Positions 17,220 to 25,079 of a stretch of DNA of 64,000 bases are shown here, piece by piece. The DNA lies in assembly GCF_027270315.1 (NCBI RefSeq), contig NZ_CP114413.1:248001-312000 (forward strand), written 5' to 3'. The position numbers were made by a program, and so were the translations under genes. This stretch comes from Streptomyces cinnabarinus (GTDB lineage: Bacteria; Actinomycetota; Actinomycetes; Streptomycetales; Streptomycetaceae). The notes below the pieces were generated by a model that had not been told where the DNA came from, did no database searches, and was given only the letters and a program-made list of their open reading frames with translations. Numbering within the stretch: position 1 is the first letter of the stretch; each line of letters opens with the position of its first letter.

Positions 17220-18449
17220 TCACCCGAAGACCTCGGCTCCCGGGTAGGGAGCGGCGTCCCGCGCCGGCGGGACGAGGTAGGTGCCGCCGGCCCGTACGGT
17301 CAGCAGTCGGCCCGCCGGACCGTCCTCGCCGGATTGCCCGCCGAAGTTGACGCCGCCCAGCCAGCCGCGCTGGGTGAGGACGCGCAGCACCCGCTCGGGG
17401 TGGTCCTGAAAGCTGATGAAGTTCAGGCCGACGCGGAAGCCGGGGGCGGCGGCGACGGGTTGGAAGAACTCGTAGCCCTGGCGGAACATCCGCAGCGAGC
17501 CGGTCAGGTCGGCGGCGTCGCCGCCGGTCAGATTGGCCCGGCGGACATGGGCAGCGAGCAGCACGGGGTCGTCGGTGGGACCGGGCTCGATGAAGTCCTC
17601 GTTGCCGGGCTGGGTGACCTCGGTGGTCCCGGCCACCGGACAGCCGGCCGCCGGCACAGGCTGTCCGTCGGTGTCCGTGCCGGTGAGCGGGGCACCGGTG
17701 AGCTTGTCCCGGCCGACGAGCAACTCCTGCTGGGCGCGAGGCAGATGGTGCCACTGGTCGAGGTCGACGGCGAGCCGGAGGAAGACGAGGTAGGTGCCGC
17801 CGACGGTCCAGGGGTCGGAGCCGGACTCGGCGTCACCGATGGAGATGACGCCTTCCCGGACGCTGCTCTCCAGGTTGGACACGCCGTCGTGGAAGCCGAT
17901 CCAGCTGCGCTGATCGTCGCGCTGGAAGCCGGTATGGATGCCCGCGATCTCCAGCGGCGCCATCTGGGTACGGCTGTCTCTTCTGCCGTCGAGCAGCTTC
18001 CACAGTTCCACCACCGCGCGGGACACCGCGAGTTGGGTCGTGGCGGTGAGCTGGAGGCAGAACTCCTCGGTGGCGTCGTTGCGCACGATGTCCGCGCCGT
18101 ACGGAAGGCTCGCGCCGATGAGCACGGGGCCGCCGCCGGTGGGCAGCGGTGAGCGGAAGCGAAAGCGCGGGCCCAGCGCGGCGGGGCAGGTGACGCGGGC
18201 GCCCGGGACGTCGAAGGCTTTGGGTCCGAAGCCGAGCAGCACCTCCAAGTCGCCGGTGGGGACCGGATGGCCGGGCAGTTCGCCGACGCGCCCCTCGGTG
18301 AGGCCCCCCAGCGTTCCGGCCACCTCGCGCAGCACGCCGTCCACCACGGCGGCGTCCGCCGCCGGGTCGGCGCGCAGGAACACCAACGCGAGGTGCCCGG
18401 GCGGGCGGCGGCCGGGACCGTGGTAGATCCCGTCCTGGAGGGTGCTCAT
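17220..18449 (-). CDS. Dyp-type peroxidase
   Basis: The 409-residue haem peroxidase carries the family's GxxDG motif as WIGFHDGVSN, the proximal-His strand AAHVRRAN, and RMFRQGYEFF with the conserved distal-side Arg. The C-terminal GLNFISFQDHPERVLRVL is also typical. No Tat signal is visible, so cytoplasmic location is likely unless it is co-exported. It starts at an ATG overlapping the stop of the upstream unknown gene (ATGA). A peroxidase beside a putative quinone-cofactor oxidase could consume the hydrogen peroxide made by the oxidase, or take part in cofactor maturation; that is inference from context. Confidence 0.9.
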   Translation of the reverse strand: MSTLQDGIYHGPGRRPPGHLALVFLRADPAADAAVVDGVLREVAGTLGGLTEGRVGELPGHPVPTGDLEVLLGFGPKAFDVPGARVTCPAALGPRFRFRSPLPTGGGPVLIGASLPYGADIVRNDATEEFCLQLTATTQLAVSRAVVELWKLLDGRRDSRTQMAPLEIAGIHTGFQRDDQRSWIGFHDGVSNLESSVREGVISIGDAESGSDPWTVGGTYLVFLRLAVDLDQWHHLPRAQQELLVGRDKLTGAPLTGTDTDGQPVPAAGCPVAGTTEVTQPGNEDFIEPGPTDDPVLLAAHVRRANLTGGDAADLTGSLRMFRQGYEFFQPVAAAPGFRVGLNFISFQDHPERVLRVLTQRGWLGGVNFGGQSGEDGPAGRLLTVRAGGTYLVPPARDAAPYPGAEVFG

Positions 18450-19708
18450 CGGCGGCCGCGCGGGCCCGCGGGCTGGGCGGGCTGTCCGGTAGCGGCTTCG
18501 AACGCCTCCTTCAGCGGCCGTACGACGTCACCGCACACGCCCGCATCGCGGCACCGGATCGGGCCGGGCGGATCGGGCAGGACCACGAAGTCGTCCGGCG
18601 GGACGTCCTTGGGTGCGCCGAGCGCTGCCAGCGGCCCCACCTGGACATGCCGTACGACCTGGTAGCCGCCGGTGAGCGGCTCTTCCGACTCTCCCTCGAC
18701 CACGGTGATCTCGTCGAGGAAGTGCGGGTCCGCGTCCCCGGGGCCGAACTCCAGCCGCTGGTGGAGCCCTTGGCGGCCGCGGCTGAGCCGGATCCACGGA
18801 TCGGGGACCGGACCGCTCTGGAACTGGAAGACCTCGGAGGTGAAGGCGTGGATGTACATGCCGATGGGGTCGGCGAACGACACGGTCCGCCCGTCGAAGG
18901 CGGCGCCCGCCGCGGCCAGCGCGGCGGCCGGATCGGCGTTACGGCAGGCCAGTGCGGCGAGCGGGGGGTCCTGGCGGAAGATCTGGTCACGCCCGGCCGG
19001 TTCCAGCGCGCCAGTGGCGGTACGGCGCGCGTAGGGCTTGGCACCGAACATCACGATGTAGAGGAGATCGTCGAGCCCGTTGATGGGGTGGGCCATGAAG
19101 AGCGCGTTGACGGCGTTCAGGGAGCCCACGGGATTGCCCGGGACACCGGCGTCCTGGAGGTCCGTGTGTCCTCCGTGCCCGGTCAGCTGCCGGGCGAACG
19201 CCACCCGGCGCTGTGCGGGGCTGAGCAGCTTCGGGTTGGCGACCGTGGGACCGTAGAGCTCCTCCCAGCGAGGAGGTTCGCCGCCGAGCGTGTCGGTGAC
19301 GATCTCGCGCAGCAGGTCCGGGGCGTCCTCGGCGAGCACCTGGTAGTACTCGGCCAGTTCGGTGGTGACCTGGACCCGCTTGGGGCGCAGCCTGCCCTGG
19401 GCGTCGGGGGCGGTGACCACCGCGTACTCGCAGTACTCGTTGTGCAGCGCGCGCCGTCCGCGCACGCCCCAGTCGGAGAGCTTGCGGGCGGTCGTCTCGT
19501 CGAAGCAGAACTCCGGCTCGGCCGGGTTCCCGAACCAGGTGACGGCCACCCGCTGGGGGTCCGGATCGCCGGGTTCGAGGGTGAAGTACGGGCTTCCTTG
19601 AAGGGGTTCGAGGCGTTGGAACTCATCCTCGACAACTCGGTTCCAGCGGTCGAGAACACCGGGCGTCAGCTCGTCGGCGAACCCGGGGGCGGAGAACGAT
19701 GAGGGCAT
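18446..19708 (-). CDS. Unknown protein, first gene of the seven-gene operon
   Basis: The predicted 420-residue soluble protein starts at an ATG preceded by GGGAGG. I do not recognise a family. Visible segments are FCFDETTARKLSDWGVRGRRALHNEYCEYAVV, AFARQLTGHGGHTDLQDAG, NALFMAHPINGLDDLLYIVMFGAKPY, and a C-terminal RCRDAGVCGDVVRPLKEAFEAATG with two Cys. There is no signal peptide or membrane segment. It heads the operon and is translationally coupled to the Dyp-type peroxidase, so a role in the same pathway is likely. It could be a catalytic partner or chaperone of the LodA-like proteins, but nothing in the sequence decides this. Confidence 0.75.
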   Translation of the reverse strand: MPSSFSAPGFADELTPGVLDRWNRVVEDEFQRLEPLQGSPYFTLEPGDPDPQRVAVTWFGNPAEPEFCFDETTARKLSDWGVRGRRALHNEYCEYAVVTAPDAQGRLRPKRVQVTTELAEYYQVLAEDAPDLLREIVTDTLGGEPPRWEELYGPTVANPKLLSPAQRRVAFARQLTGHGGHTDLQDAGVPGNPVGSLNAVNALFMAHPINGLDDLLYIVMFGAKPYARRTATGALEPAGRDQIFRQDPPLAALACRNADPAAALAAAGAAFDGRTVSFADPIGMYIHAFTSEVFQFQSGPVPDPWIRLSRGRQGLHQRLEFGPGDADPHFLDEITVVEGESEEPLTGGYQVVRHVQVGPLAALGAPKDVPPDDFVVLPDPPGPIRCRDAGVCGDVVRPLKEAFEAATGQPAQPAGPRGRR

Positions 19709-19937
19709 GTCGGCACCTCCCGGCGGGTCGGCGGGACCCGCAGGCGACGTAGGGCACACACGAGATCGCCACGCAACGTATCGAATGAATACGCAGAGTC
19801 ACAATGGGCGCGCCGCGATGTCGCTCGCCGCGAACCCGGGGCACCCCGGGACACCCGACCCGATCGGGCACAAGATGTCGGGTCCGGCCTGCCAGGCGCT
19901 GCCTAGCCTGGTGATCGTCAAGAGGAAGGAACCGGGA

Positions 19938-20804
19938 ATGCTGGAGCGGCTGAACCAGGCCATGGAGCACATCGAGAGCCATCTCGACCAGGACATCGAG
20001 GCGGGTGAGCTGGCACGCATCGCGGCCACCTCGGAGTACCACCTGCGCCGGATGTTCTCCGCGCTCGCCGGCATACCGCTCTCGGAGTACATCCGGCGCC
20101 GCCGGCTCACGCTCGCGGGAGCCGAAGTGCTCGCGGGGAGCGAGACCCTGCTGGAGATCGCGATGCGTTACGGATACGGCTCCGGCGAGGCGTTCGCGCG
20201 GGCGTTCCGTGTCATGCACGGCATCGGACCGGGCGAGGCCCGGCGTACCGGCGCTGCGCTCAGCTCACAGTCCCGGATGACCTTCCGCCTCACCATCGAA
20301 GGAAGCAGCAGTATGCGATACCGCATTGCAGACAAAACGGACTTCACTGTCGTCGGGCTCAAGGCCCGGGTGCCGCTGGTGCACGCGGGGCCGAACCAGG
20401 CGATCATGGACTTCGTCCGCGGGATCGACCCGCAGACCCTGGAGCGCCTGGAGAAGCTCTCGGACCAGGAGCCGCACGGCGTCGTCTCGGTCTGCGACGA
20501 CTTGGACCCCAGCCGGGCCGAGGGCACCGAACTCGACTACTACCAAGGTGTGATCACTTCCGCGGCCGCTCCCGAGGGCACGACGGCGTTGGCCGTCCCG
20601 GCCGGCACCTGGGCCGTCTTCGCCACCTCCGGGCCGGCGCCACAGGCCATCCAGGAACTGTGGCGGGACGTGTTCACCGAGTGGTTCCCTTCGAACCCGT
20701 ACCGTAGCCGCGTAGGCCCCGAAATCCTGCGCACCCGACTGTCGCCGGACAAGACCGAGGCGGACGCCGAACTGTGGCTGCCGGTGGAGCCCGAGCACGG
20801 CTGA
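19938..20804 (+). CDS. AraC family regulator with GyrI-like effector domain
   Basis: The predicted 288-residue protein has an N-terminal AraC DNA-binding domain (residues about 1-105: LARIAATSEYHLRRMFSALAG, then LLEIAMRYGYGSGEAFARAF). A GyrI-like/Rob-type ligand domain follows from about residue 125 (YRIADKTDFTVVGLKARVPL to the C-terminal AELWLPVEPEHG). I chose the ATG at 19938, which has AGAGGAAGGA about 7 bases upstream; the frame is open further up but lacks a ribosome site. It is divergent from the seven-gene operon across 229 bases, so it is the best local candidate for that operon's regulator. Confidence 0.88.
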   Translation: MLERLNQAMEHIESHLDQDIEAGELARIAATSEYHLRRMFSALAGIPLSEYIRRRRLTLAGAEVLAGSETLLEIAMRYGYGSGEAFARAFRVMHGIGPGEARRTGAALSSQSRMTFRLTIEGSSSMRYRIADKTDFTVVGLKARVPLVHAGPNQAIMDFVRGIDPQTLERLEKLSDQEPHGVVSVCDDLDPSRAEGTELDYYQGVITSAAAPEGTTALAVPAGTWAVFATSGPAPQAIQELWRDVFTEWFPSNPYRSRVGPEILRTRLSPDKTEADAELWLPVEPEHG

Positions 20805-20910
20805 ATCATGGCGTAGATCCTTTGGGGCACGTACTCATGCACATCAGTGGCAAACCACACAAGACGCCGTGGGTAGCCACCGTCACGAAAAAAGTTATGC
20901 GGTTGAGGTT

Positions 20911-20926
20911 TGACCTCACGAGGTCA
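20911..20926. promoter_or_regulatory. Palindrome in a gene-free gap
   Basis: The perfect dyad tgacct-cacg-aggtca lies between the AraC/GyrI gene and the small gene at 21022, overlapping a TTGACC (20910-20915) that could be a -35 element. No convincing -10 is seen at 17-20 bases. It may be an operator. Confidence 0.3.
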
Positions 20927-21021
20927 CGAACTGCCAGGTCAGAGGCGTGCCCCGAGGGATTCCGGCCAGATCTGTGCCGATGGCCACAGCGAGCGGGCTA
21001 CGCGTAGGTTCATACTGAGCT

Positions 21022-21243
21022 ATGACAAAGCCTGCGGCACCCAAGCGTCACTTGCCTACCAGCCCCTTCAAGGCCCCGGTCCCCCCGGCTCCCAAGCACT
21101 TCGACATGGGCGACCAGGTCACGCACGATGTGTACGGCCTGGGCCGGGTCATCGGCATCGAGGACGGAGTCGCGGCGCTCGTGGACTTCGGTTCAACTCA
21201 GATGCGGATCTTGAGCCCGTACGCCAAGATGACCAAGCTGTAG
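21022..21243 (+). CDS. Small conserved protein with Tudor/KOW-like fold
   Basis: The 73-residue protein has a Pro/Lys-rich N-terminal third, then FDMGDQVTHDVYGLGRVIGIEDGVAALVDFGS. This reads like the SH3/Tudor-like domain at the C-terminus of UvrD/PcrA helicases (GDxVxHxxYGxGxV...V.F). Such a domain suggests contact with RNA polymerase or nucleic acid, but no direct evidence is present. CATACT at 21011-21016 is a plausible -10 that would place transcription start at about the ATG, so the transcript may be leaderless. Two hairpins follow directly. Confidence 0.75.
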   Translation: MTKPAAPKRHLPTSPFKAPVPPAPKHFDMGDQVTHDVYGLGRVIGIEDGVAALVDFGSTQMRILSPYAKMTKL

Positions 21244-21251
21244 AACCACAC

Positions 21252-21294
21252 CGTGCCGGTCACGGCACGCCAGGTCCCCTTTCTCGGGGACCTG
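21252..21294 (+). terminator. Double-hairpin terminator
   Basis: Two perfect consecutive stems follow the stop at 21243: cgtgccg-gtca-cggcacg (21252-21269) and caggtcccc-6 nt-ggggacctg (21271-21294). No gene is needed to explain them, and the position fits a terminator for the 73-residue gene. Confidence 0.7.
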
Positions 21295-21545
21295 TCCCGA
21301 AAGGCAGACCTGTCATCGACGTGACGTCGCTGTTCTCCGCCCTGGAAGGGCAACCCCGCCGTTCCACCGCCGTATCGCCCCCTCCGGCCACCAACCCCTT
21401 CCAGGCCCCGGACTTCGGGGAAGAAGAGATCTCCTGGTCCGAGGAGACGCAGGAGCCCGCCCCGGACAGGCGCGCGGCGCGACCCAAGGCTGCCTGAGCG
21501 CTGCCCACTTGAGCGGTGGGCGGTACCTGGCCTGCTGCGGGCGTA

Positions 21546-21571
21546 CCCCCGCTCAGCACGCTGAGCGGGGG
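21546..21571 (-). terminator. Strong hairpin terminator of the MerR gene
   Basis: A perfect 11-base stem, cccccgctcag / ctgagcggggg with loop cacg, lies 13 bases past the stop of the minus-strand MerR gene. Confidence 0.75.
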
Positions 21572-21583
21572 GCCAAGCTCGTC

Positions 21584-21928
21584 CTACGATGCGAGCTCAC
21601 TCAATCGCCGCCGCGTCTCGCGGAGTTCGGCTTGCTGCGCCTGGAGGCGTCCGGCCAAGGCGTCCAGCTCGGCCCGCAGGTTCGGGCACATCTCAAGTGA
21701 CATGCCGTGATCGCCGGTTCGAACGCAGTCGAAGTACCGCTGAATCGTCGCGGTGCCCAGACCAGCGGCGATCATCGTCCTGATCTGGGCCACACGCGTG
21801 ACATCGGCCTCGGAGTACTCCCGGTACCCGCTGCTGTTGCGAGCCGGGACCAGCAGCCCCCGGTCCTCGTAGTGCCGTAGCGCTCGCGCGCTCACACCGG
21901 TCACCTCGGCGAGTTCGCTGATCAGCAC
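21584..21928 (-). CDS. MerR family transcriptional regulator
   Basis: The predicted 114-residue regulator begins VLISELAEVTGVSARALRHYEDRGLLVPAR, the MerR winged HTH, and ends in a coiled-coil helix (LDALAGRLQAQQAELRETRRRL). The GTG at 21928 was chosen because GAGGAGGAAC precedes it and the HTH then starts at residue 1; the open frame runs further up to 22027 without conservation. It is divergent from the hydrolase gene at 21990, and a MerR-type promoter lies in the 61-base gap. Only one Cys (MCPNL) is seen in the effector part, so it is more likely a drug- or redox-type than a metal-type sensor. Confidence 0.85.
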   Translation of the reverse strand: MLISELAEVTGVSARALRHYEDRGLLVPARNSSGYREYSEADVTRVAQIRTMIAAGLGTATIQRYFDCVRTGDHGMSLEMCPNLRAELDALAGRLQAQQAELRETRRRLSELAS

Positions 21929-21949
21929 CGTCGGTTCCTCCTCATGGGC

Positions 21950-21981
21950 TTGACCTTCACGCTGACGTGAAGCCGTACCGT
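21950..21981 (+). promoter_or_regulatory. MerR-type promoter and operator
   Basis: The -35 TTGACC (21950-21955) and -10 TACCGT (21976-21981) are 20 bases apart, the long spacer that MerR proteins act on. Between them is the perfect dyad CTTCACG-CTGA-CGTGAAG (21955-21972). Transcription would start at about 21988-21990, which is the ATG of the hydrolase gene, so the message is predicted to be leaderless. Confidence 0.7.
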
Positions 21982-21989
21982 CCTGCGAC

Positions 21990-22601
21990 ATGACGACTGG
22001 AACAACCCAGCGGCGTGCCTCGATCATCCACGGCTACGGCGCGACCCCCGAGGACCACTGGTTCGGCTGGCTGGCCGCACAGCTCCGGGCGAGCGGCATC
22101 CCAGCCTCGGTCCCGGCCCTTCCGAACCCACACTCCCCGGACGCCGCACAGTGGACGCAAGCCGTACGCGCCGACCTGGGAACACCCGACGAGCACTCGA
22201 TCGTCGTCGCGCACAGCCTGGGCTGCCTCACCGTGCTGCGTGCCCTGCGCTCGCTCCCGCGCCCGTGGCGTCTAGGCACCGTCGTGCTGGTCTCCGGATT
22301 CGTCGACCGACTCCCCGCGCTCCCGGACCTCGACGACCACATCGGACACGGCTGCGACCTGACGGGGCTCAGCAACCACATCGACCGCCTCACGATCATC
22401 CGGTCGGACGCGGACCCGTACGTACCGCCCGGTCACACCGACCGCCTTGCCGATCTGCTCGGAATCTCCGCCCAAGTAGTCCCTGGAGCAGGGCATTTCC
22501 TCGCTTCCGACGGTGTCACTGCACTGCACGAGGTCCGTGAGGCCATCGCCGAGCAGGGCAGGTCAGGGGCTGAACCGGTCAGCCGCCACTCGGCTTGCTG
22601 A
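21990..22601 (+). CDS. RBBP9/YdeN-type alpha/beta hydrolase
   Basis: The 203-residue protein has the short serine-hydrolase layout of the RBBP9/YdeN group. SIIHGYGATPEDHWFGWLAAQL carries the oxyanion strand and VVAHSLGCLTVLRAL holds the nucleophile Ser. A late Asp appears in IIRSDADPYVPP and a His in VVPGAGHFLASDG. The substrate is unknown. The start has no ribosome-binding site, consistent with leaderless transcription from the promoter at 21950. Its stop overlaps that of the convergent imine reductase by 23 bases. Confidence 0.87.
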   Translation: MTTGTTQRRASIIHGYGATPEDHWFGWLAAQLRASGIPASVPALPNPHSPDAAQWTQAVRADLGTPDEHSIVVAHSLGCLTVLRALRSLPRPWRLGTVVLVSGFVDRLPALPDLDDHIGHGCDLTGLSNHIDRLTIIRSDADPYVPPGHTDRLADLLGISAQVVPGAGHFLASDGVTALHEVREAIAEQGRSGAEPVSRHSAC

Positions 22602-23463
22602 ACTCCTCGATCAGCACGGGGTACTGCTCTCCCCCGTGTCCGGCAGCGATCGCGCGGTCGGCCATCTCCTTGATCAGCTTGGGCAGTTCGGCGTTGACGC
22701 CCACCGCTTCGCTCTCCTCGATCAAGTGCGCCATCGCCCGCGCGTCGGTCTCCAGCGCCGACACCACGGCCGGGAAGGAGCCGCTGTCGATCTGCTCGGC
22801 GTACCCCGGCAGCCAATCAGCTACTCCGGCAGCGATCTGCCGTGCGAACGGCGCGAATGTCGCGGCGTCCACACCGGCCGTCCTGAGCAGGGCGGTGCCC
22901 TGGAGCCATGCGTTCAGAACGCTCCACATCATCGCCAGACCGGCCACGTCGTACAGGGACGCAAGGCCATGGTCCGCGCCAAGGTGAGTAACCGTGCCGA
23001 GGGCGTCGAGCGTGGACCGGTGCGCCTCGAAGTCCGACTGCGGTCCGCTGTGCAGAATCAGCGCCTCGTCGGTGCCGATGACCGCCGGGATGGCCATGAT
23101 GGCGCCGTCCAGGTAGTGGGCGCCTCGCCGCTCGGCCCAGCGCGCGGTTTCCCGGGCCTGGGCGGAGTCGCCCGAGGTCAGGTTGATCAACATCGTGCCG
23201 GCCAGCTCGACTTCAGTCGTGTCGAGCAGCTCGTGCAGGGCCGGGTAGTCGGTGACGCAGATGATCGTGAGAGAGCCTGCCTTGATCGCTTCGCCGACCG
23301 TCGGTGCCAGCCGCGCCCCTTCGGCCACCAGCCGGTCTGCCTTGGACGACGTGCGGTTCCACACGGTCGTGGGATGGCCGGCCTTCAGGAACGCGCCGGC
23401 GAGCGCCTGGCCCATCAGACCAAGTCCGATGACTGTCACAGGTGTTTGCGAGTTGTCGTTCAT
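22579..23463 (-). CDS. NAD(P)-dependent imine reductase-like oxidoreductase
   Basis: The 294-residue protein has an N-terminal Rossmann domain (VTVIGLGLMGQALAGAFLKAGH, then WNRTSSKADRL for NADP(H)). Its helical C-terminal domain includes YLDGAIMAIPAVIGT and LYDVAGLAMMWS. The Asp of LYDVA occupies the position of the catalytic Asp or Tyr of imine reductases, separating it from plain 3-hydroxyisobutyrate dehydrogenases. Imine reductases reduce cyclic imines to amines; the natural substrate here is unknown. The ATG at 23463 coincides with the predicted transcription start of a MerR-type promoter. Confidence 0.85.
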   Translation of the reverse strand: MNDNSQTPVTVIGLGLMGQALAGAFLKAGHPTTVWNRTSSKADRLVAEGARLAPTVGEAIKAGSLTIICVTDYPALHELLDTTEVELAGTMLINLTSGDSAQARETARWAERRGAHYLDGAIMAIPAVIGTDEALILHSGPQSDFEAHRSTLDALGTVTHLGADHGLASLYDVAGLAMMWSVLNAWLQGTALLRTAGVDAATFAPFARQIAAGVADWLPGYAEQIDSGSFPAVVSALETDARAMAHLIEESEAVGVNAELPKLIKEMADRAIAAGHGGEQYPVLIEEFSKPSGG

Positions 23464-23469
23464 GGCAGC

Positions 23470-23501
23470 ATCGTCAACGTTGATACCGGTATGAAGGTCA
23501 A
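23470..23501 (-). promoter_or_regulatory. MerR-type promoter for the imine reductase gene
   Basis: On the minus strand, TTGACC (23501-23496) and GACGAT (23475-23470) are spaced by 20 bases. The near-perfect 16-base dyad TTGATACCGGTATGAA at 23480-23495 (plus strand) lies in the spacer. Transcription would begin at about 23463, the ATG itself. Confidence 0.6.
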
Positions 23502-23512
23502 GCGAGGTTTCG

Positions 23513-23920
23513 ATGCGGATCGGGGAACTCAGTCGCCGGACGGGCGTCCATACCCACCAACTGCGCTACTACGAGGCCCAGGGCCTGTTGGAGGCGGAGC
23601 GTGCCGGGAACGGATACCGCGAGTACGACGAGAACGCCGTGCTGCGGGTCGGCCAGATCCGGCACCTGCTCGGCGCGGGACTGTCCTCCGAGGACATCGC
23701 CTATCTGCTGCCCTGCGCGGTCGGTGCGGCCCCAGAGCTGCCCGGGTGCCCGGAGCTGCTGGCCGCGATGCGGTCACGGTTGCAGCGGCTGGACGACCAG
23801 ATGGCCAGGCTCGCGCAGTCCCGCGGCGCGCTTGCCGAGTACATCGACGCGGCCGAGCGCACGGGCAGCGAGAACTACCCGCCCTTCGAGAACGCCGACT
23901 TGGCGCCCGCTCCCGCCTGA
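23513..23920 (+). CDS. MerR family transcriptional regulator
   Basis: The 135-residue protein begins MRIGELSRRTGVHTHQLRYYEAQGLLEAER, the MerR HTH. A coiled coil follows (LLAAMRSRLQRLDDQMARLAQSRGALAEYI), and the tail is short and acidic. Cys residues in LLPCAVGAAPELPGCPELL form a CxnC pair as seen in some redox- or solvent-responsive members. It is divergent from the imine reductase gene with an operator between them, so that gene is the probable target and the regulator probably controls itself. Confidence 0.88.
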   Translation: MRIGELSRRTGVHTHQLRYYEAQGLLEAERAGNGYREYDENAVLRVGQIRHLLGAGLSSEDIAYLLPCAVGAAPELPGCPELLAAMRSRLQRLDDQMARLAQSRGALAEYIDAAERTGSENYPPFENADLAPAPA

Positions 23921-23984
23921 TCCTTTGGCCACGTGACTGTGATCTACTTCGGGCCATGGCACCGATGGACCAGAAGCCGACTTC

Positions 23985-24299
23985 ATGACTGACCACTGCT
24001 GCGAGGCGATGGTCCGCCAGGTCGACGCACGCTGCGACCAGCACCACGGCACCTCTGTCTGCCCGGACGCGCTGATCGGATTCGACGCCAGGTTCCAGGA
24101 GTATGGGCTGATCGTCCACGACGGCGGCACATCGAGCGTCGATATCCACTTCTGCCCATGGTGCGGGCGAGCGCTCCCCCAGTCGCAGCGAGACCGCTGG
24201 TTCGACGAACTGGAGCGACGCGGGATCGACCCCTGGGAGGGCGAGATCCCGGCCGAGTTCCAGGACGACCGTTGGCTGGCCACACCGCCTCGGGACTGA
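23985..24299 (+). CDS. DUF6980-like small cysteine-containing protein
   Basis: The 104-residue protein starts MTDHCCEAMVRQVDARC and has FGYxx-like strands, VDIHFCPWCGRALPQSQRDRWFDELE, then EIPAEFQDDRWL. The CCEAM and CPWCG pairs could bind a metal. This pattern matches a widespread small protein group of unknown function. The ATG at 23985 is preceded by few purines. No partner gene is evident; a second small Cys-rich gene follows 51 bases downstream. Confidence 0.7.
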   Translation: MTDHCCEAMVRQVDARCDQHHGTSVCPDALIGFDARFQEYGLIVHDGGTSSVDIHFCPWCGRALPQSQRDRWFDELERRGIDPWEGEIPAEFQDDRWLATPPRD

Positions 24300-24350
24300 C
24301 CAGGCCGACCAACCCGACCTGGTGGAAGGTCTGTTCGGTACGGTGACGGG

Positions 24351-24722
24351 GTGTGCTTCTACGCCGAGACCGACTACAAGCTGCACTACGCATGCGTCGC
24401 GTGCCGGGTCAGCTTCAAGCGGCATGCGGATCCCCTGCGCAAGCACCTGTGCCCGAACTGCGCGCGGCCCCTCATCTGCGCCGGCCACGACTTCGCCCCG
24501 CCGCCACGGCGTGACGTCCGTGGTTGGTCTGTGGTGGCCGCGGTCCTGGGGGAAGGGCTGCGCTACGAGGGGCGGTCTGTCTGCGGGTGCGACAAGGAGC
24601 CCAAGTACCGCCCGCGGACACGCGCCGAACTGCGGGTGCGTCGGATCGTAGCCGCAAGGGACGGGCTGGCACTGTCCGAGACGCTCTCCCGCCCGGACCC
24701 TCGGACCCCTTCGGCTGACTGA
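24351..24722 (+). CDS. Hypothetical zinc-ribbon-like small protein
   Basis: The 123-residue protein starts at a GTG. It has CVACRVSFKRHADPLRKHLCPNCARPLICAGHDF, two CxxC knuckles (CVAC and CPNC) about 20 residues apart that would form a zinc ribbon, then a basic stretch (YRPRTRAELRVRRIVAARDG). I do not recognise a named function. GACGGG precedes the start. Related actinobacterial proteins have carried misleading enzyme names, so none is given. Confidence 0.65.
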   Translation: MCFYAETDYKLHYACVACRVSFKRHADPLRKHLCPNCARPLICAGHDFAPPPRRDVRGWSVVAAVLGEGLRYEGRSVCGCDKEPKYRPRTRAELRVRRIVAARDGLALSETLSRPDPRTPSAD

Positions 24723-25079
24723 CCTCACCCAGCCTCGGTGGGGTGAGATCGCGGCTTGCGCATAGACGCCCATCAATTATCGGGCAAACGTTTGACTCGA
24801 AGTTTCGTATAACTCATTCGTGTGACGCAATCACCCGGTTGCCCTGCATCCCCTTTTCCGATCTCGTTCGTTAGGTGGACGTGAAAGGGGTAGGCAGTTA
24901 TGGAGAAAGGATTCTCCCGCCGGTCACGTCCGGTGCGCAGTTGACCAGTCACGTAGGTCTTACCGACCCATCGAATGATGGTCCGATCGAGATTCAGGAC
25001 GATGAGAACCGAATCGACACCGCCGTCCGGGTTCCGCACTCCGACAGAATAATTCGAGTAACAGTACGAGGGTATCCGG
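24723..25079. other. Gene-free gap with lower GC
   Basis: These 357 bases are clearly AT-richer than their surroundings (for example catcaattatcgggcaaacg and cgacagaataattcgag). I see no convincing gene; open frames on both strands lack ribosome sites and family character. An inverted repeat ccccttt (24850-24856) / aaagggg (24884-24890) is present. The gap probably holds the promoter of the DUF2637 gene. Confidence 0.4.

Noticed and set aside
17179..17754. Minus-strand open frame overlapping the Dyp-type peroxidase end
   Set aside because: It is an alternative frame of the peroxidase gene with Arg/Pro-rich sequence and no motif.
21321..21497. Possible 58-residue gene (VTSLFSALEGQPRRS onward)
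   Set aside because: It lies just past a double-hairpin terminator, with a GTG lacking a ribosome site and low-complexity content. It could be real, but support is too weak.
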